Source: an uncultured Oscillospiraceae bacterium (GTDB lineage Bacteria; Bacillota_A; Clostridia; Oscillospirales; Oscillospiraceae). From it: DNA of 6,830 nucleotides. Each line of letters starts with the position of its first letter. Positions within the stretch are counted from its first letter, which is position 1. The stretch lies in the NCBI GenBank assembly GCA_944385265.1, contig CALWWO010000057.1:1-6830 (forward strand). The letters run 5' to 3'. Under the pieces are notes generated by a model. It saw nothing but the letters and a program-made list of their open reading frames with translations. It was not told the DNA's origin and did not search any database. Position numbers and translations under genes: made by a program. Of this stretch, positions 6,199-6,830 are shown piece by piece.

Positions 6199-6830
6199 TA
6201 TTTTCTTTTCGCGAGCATGTCGGCAAGCCATAGCAAAAACTCCGTATCTTCAAACGCTCCTCGCACCGCTTCTTTAGCTTCCTGCGTCTTCGTTTCTATT
6301 ATTTCCTCGCATTTTTCTATGCCGAGCAGCGACGCAAACGTCGATTTTCCGCTTTCGGCGTCAGAGCCGACCGGCTTTCCCAACTCCTCCGTCGTAGAGG
6401 TATAATCCAAAATATCGTCTCTTATTTGAAACGCCACTCCGATAGCGTCTGCATATCTTGTAGCCGCCTCGAGCTGCTTTTCGCTTCCGCCGCCTGCGAT
6501 CACGCCCATACGCGCCGCCGCCTTTATCATTGACGCCGTTTTCATCTCATGAACTGTCGTTATCTCGTCGATATTGAAAGCTCTTTTCTCACCCTCCATA
6601 TCGAGATACTGCCCGCCGCATATTCCGTTTTCACCCGCCGCCATAGCGAGCTCTTTCGCTGTCTCCGCTTTTATCTCATATGAAAGATCGGACGTGAGTA
6701 TCTCCTCAAATGCGGCCGCTTGCAACGCATCGCCGGCAAGCACCGCCGTACACTCTCCGTAAACCTTATGATTTGTCGGCATACCTCTTCTCAGGTCGTC
6801 GTCGTCCATGCAGGGAAGATCGTCGTGAAT
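6195..6830 (-). CDS. ispA: Farnesyl diphosphate synthase-type prenyltransferase, C-terminal 211 residues (5' end outside window)
   Basis: Short-chain trans-isoprenyl diphosphate synthase that adds isopentenyl diphosphate to DMAPP/GPP. The frame is open to the window edge, so about 80-90 N-terminal residues are missing. The first visible residues are IHDDLPCMDDDDLRRG, the first aspartate-rich motif in its bacterial form (DDxxxxD, coded near 6802-6824). GMPTNHKVYGE follows. The second motif, FQIRDDILD, is coded at about 6405-6431 and is followed by LGKPVGSDAESGKST. The chain-length-determining residues before the first motif are outside the window, so farnesyl versus geranylgeranyl product cannot be settled, though the context with dxs favours IspA. 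The TGA stop (6195-6197) lies inside the -35 box of the dxs promoter. No terminator separates it from dxs, so read-through is likely. An internal ATG at 6809 is not the true start because the Asp motif begins upstream of it. Confidence 0.95.
   Translation of the reverse strand: MHDDLPCMDDDDLRRGMPTNHKVYGECTAVLAGDALQAAAFEEILTSDLSYEIKAETAKELAMAAGENGICGGQYLDMEGEKRAFNIDEITTVHEMKTASMIKAAARMGVIAGGGSEKQLEAATRYADAIGVAFQIRDDILDYTSTTEELGKPVGSDAESGKSTFASLLGIEKCEEIIETKTQEAKEAVRGAFEDTEFLLWLADMLAKRKY

Overview
The window is a single block of bacterial housekeeping genes, all read from the minus strand, so transcription runs from high to low coordinates. Reading that way, the order is: 3' part of ispA (a farnesyl diphosphate synthase-type prenyltransferase), dxs, tlyA, nadK, argR, recN and the 5' part of tyrS. 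Every frame is intact. There is no rRNA, tRNA, insertion sequence, CRISPR array or phage gene. No stretch above 80 bases lacks a gene.

The order ispA-dxs-tlyA-(nadK)-argR-recN is a well-known Gram-positive arrangement. Bacillus has ispA-dxs-yqxC-ahrC-recN. nadK between tlyA and argR is the version I associate with Clostridia. Together with the mid-range base composition and the protein sequences, this suggests a clostridial Bacillota genome, perhaps near Oscillospirales. The lineage is an inference from gene order and sequence style, not a database result.

Layout: ispA ends at 6195. The 79-base gap that follows (6116-6194) holds the only substantial non-coding DNA. It contains a strong sigma-A-like promoter (TTGAAA, 17 bases, TATGAT) whose -35 box covers the ispA stop codon, a set of TGAAT repeats, and the ribosome binding site of dxs, which starts with GTG. 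From dxs onward the genes are packed tightly: dxs/tlyA overlap by 4 bases (ATGA), tlyA/nadK are 2 bases apart, nadK/argR overlap by 4 bases (ATGA), argR/recN are 23 bases apart, and recN/tyrS share one base (TGATG). This looks like one transcription unit with translational coupling.

Functions: ispA and dxs supply isoprenoids (DXP synthase is the entry to the MEP pathway; the prenyltransferase elongates its products). nadK makes NADP. TlyA methylates ribosomal RNA ribose. ArgR senses arginine and controls its metabolism. RecN acts at DNA double-strand breaks. TyrS charges tRNA-Tyr. Apart from isoprenoid supply the link is conserved co-transcription, not a shared pathway.

I find no undescribed system here. 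The points most worth a second look are a His-to-Thr change in the HIGH motif of the tyrosyl-tRNA synthetase, a perfect 10-bp hairpin inside nadK that pairs a GGAGG with a CCTCC, and the TGAAT repeats at the dxs promoter, which could be an ArgR site in an operon that encodes ArgR.
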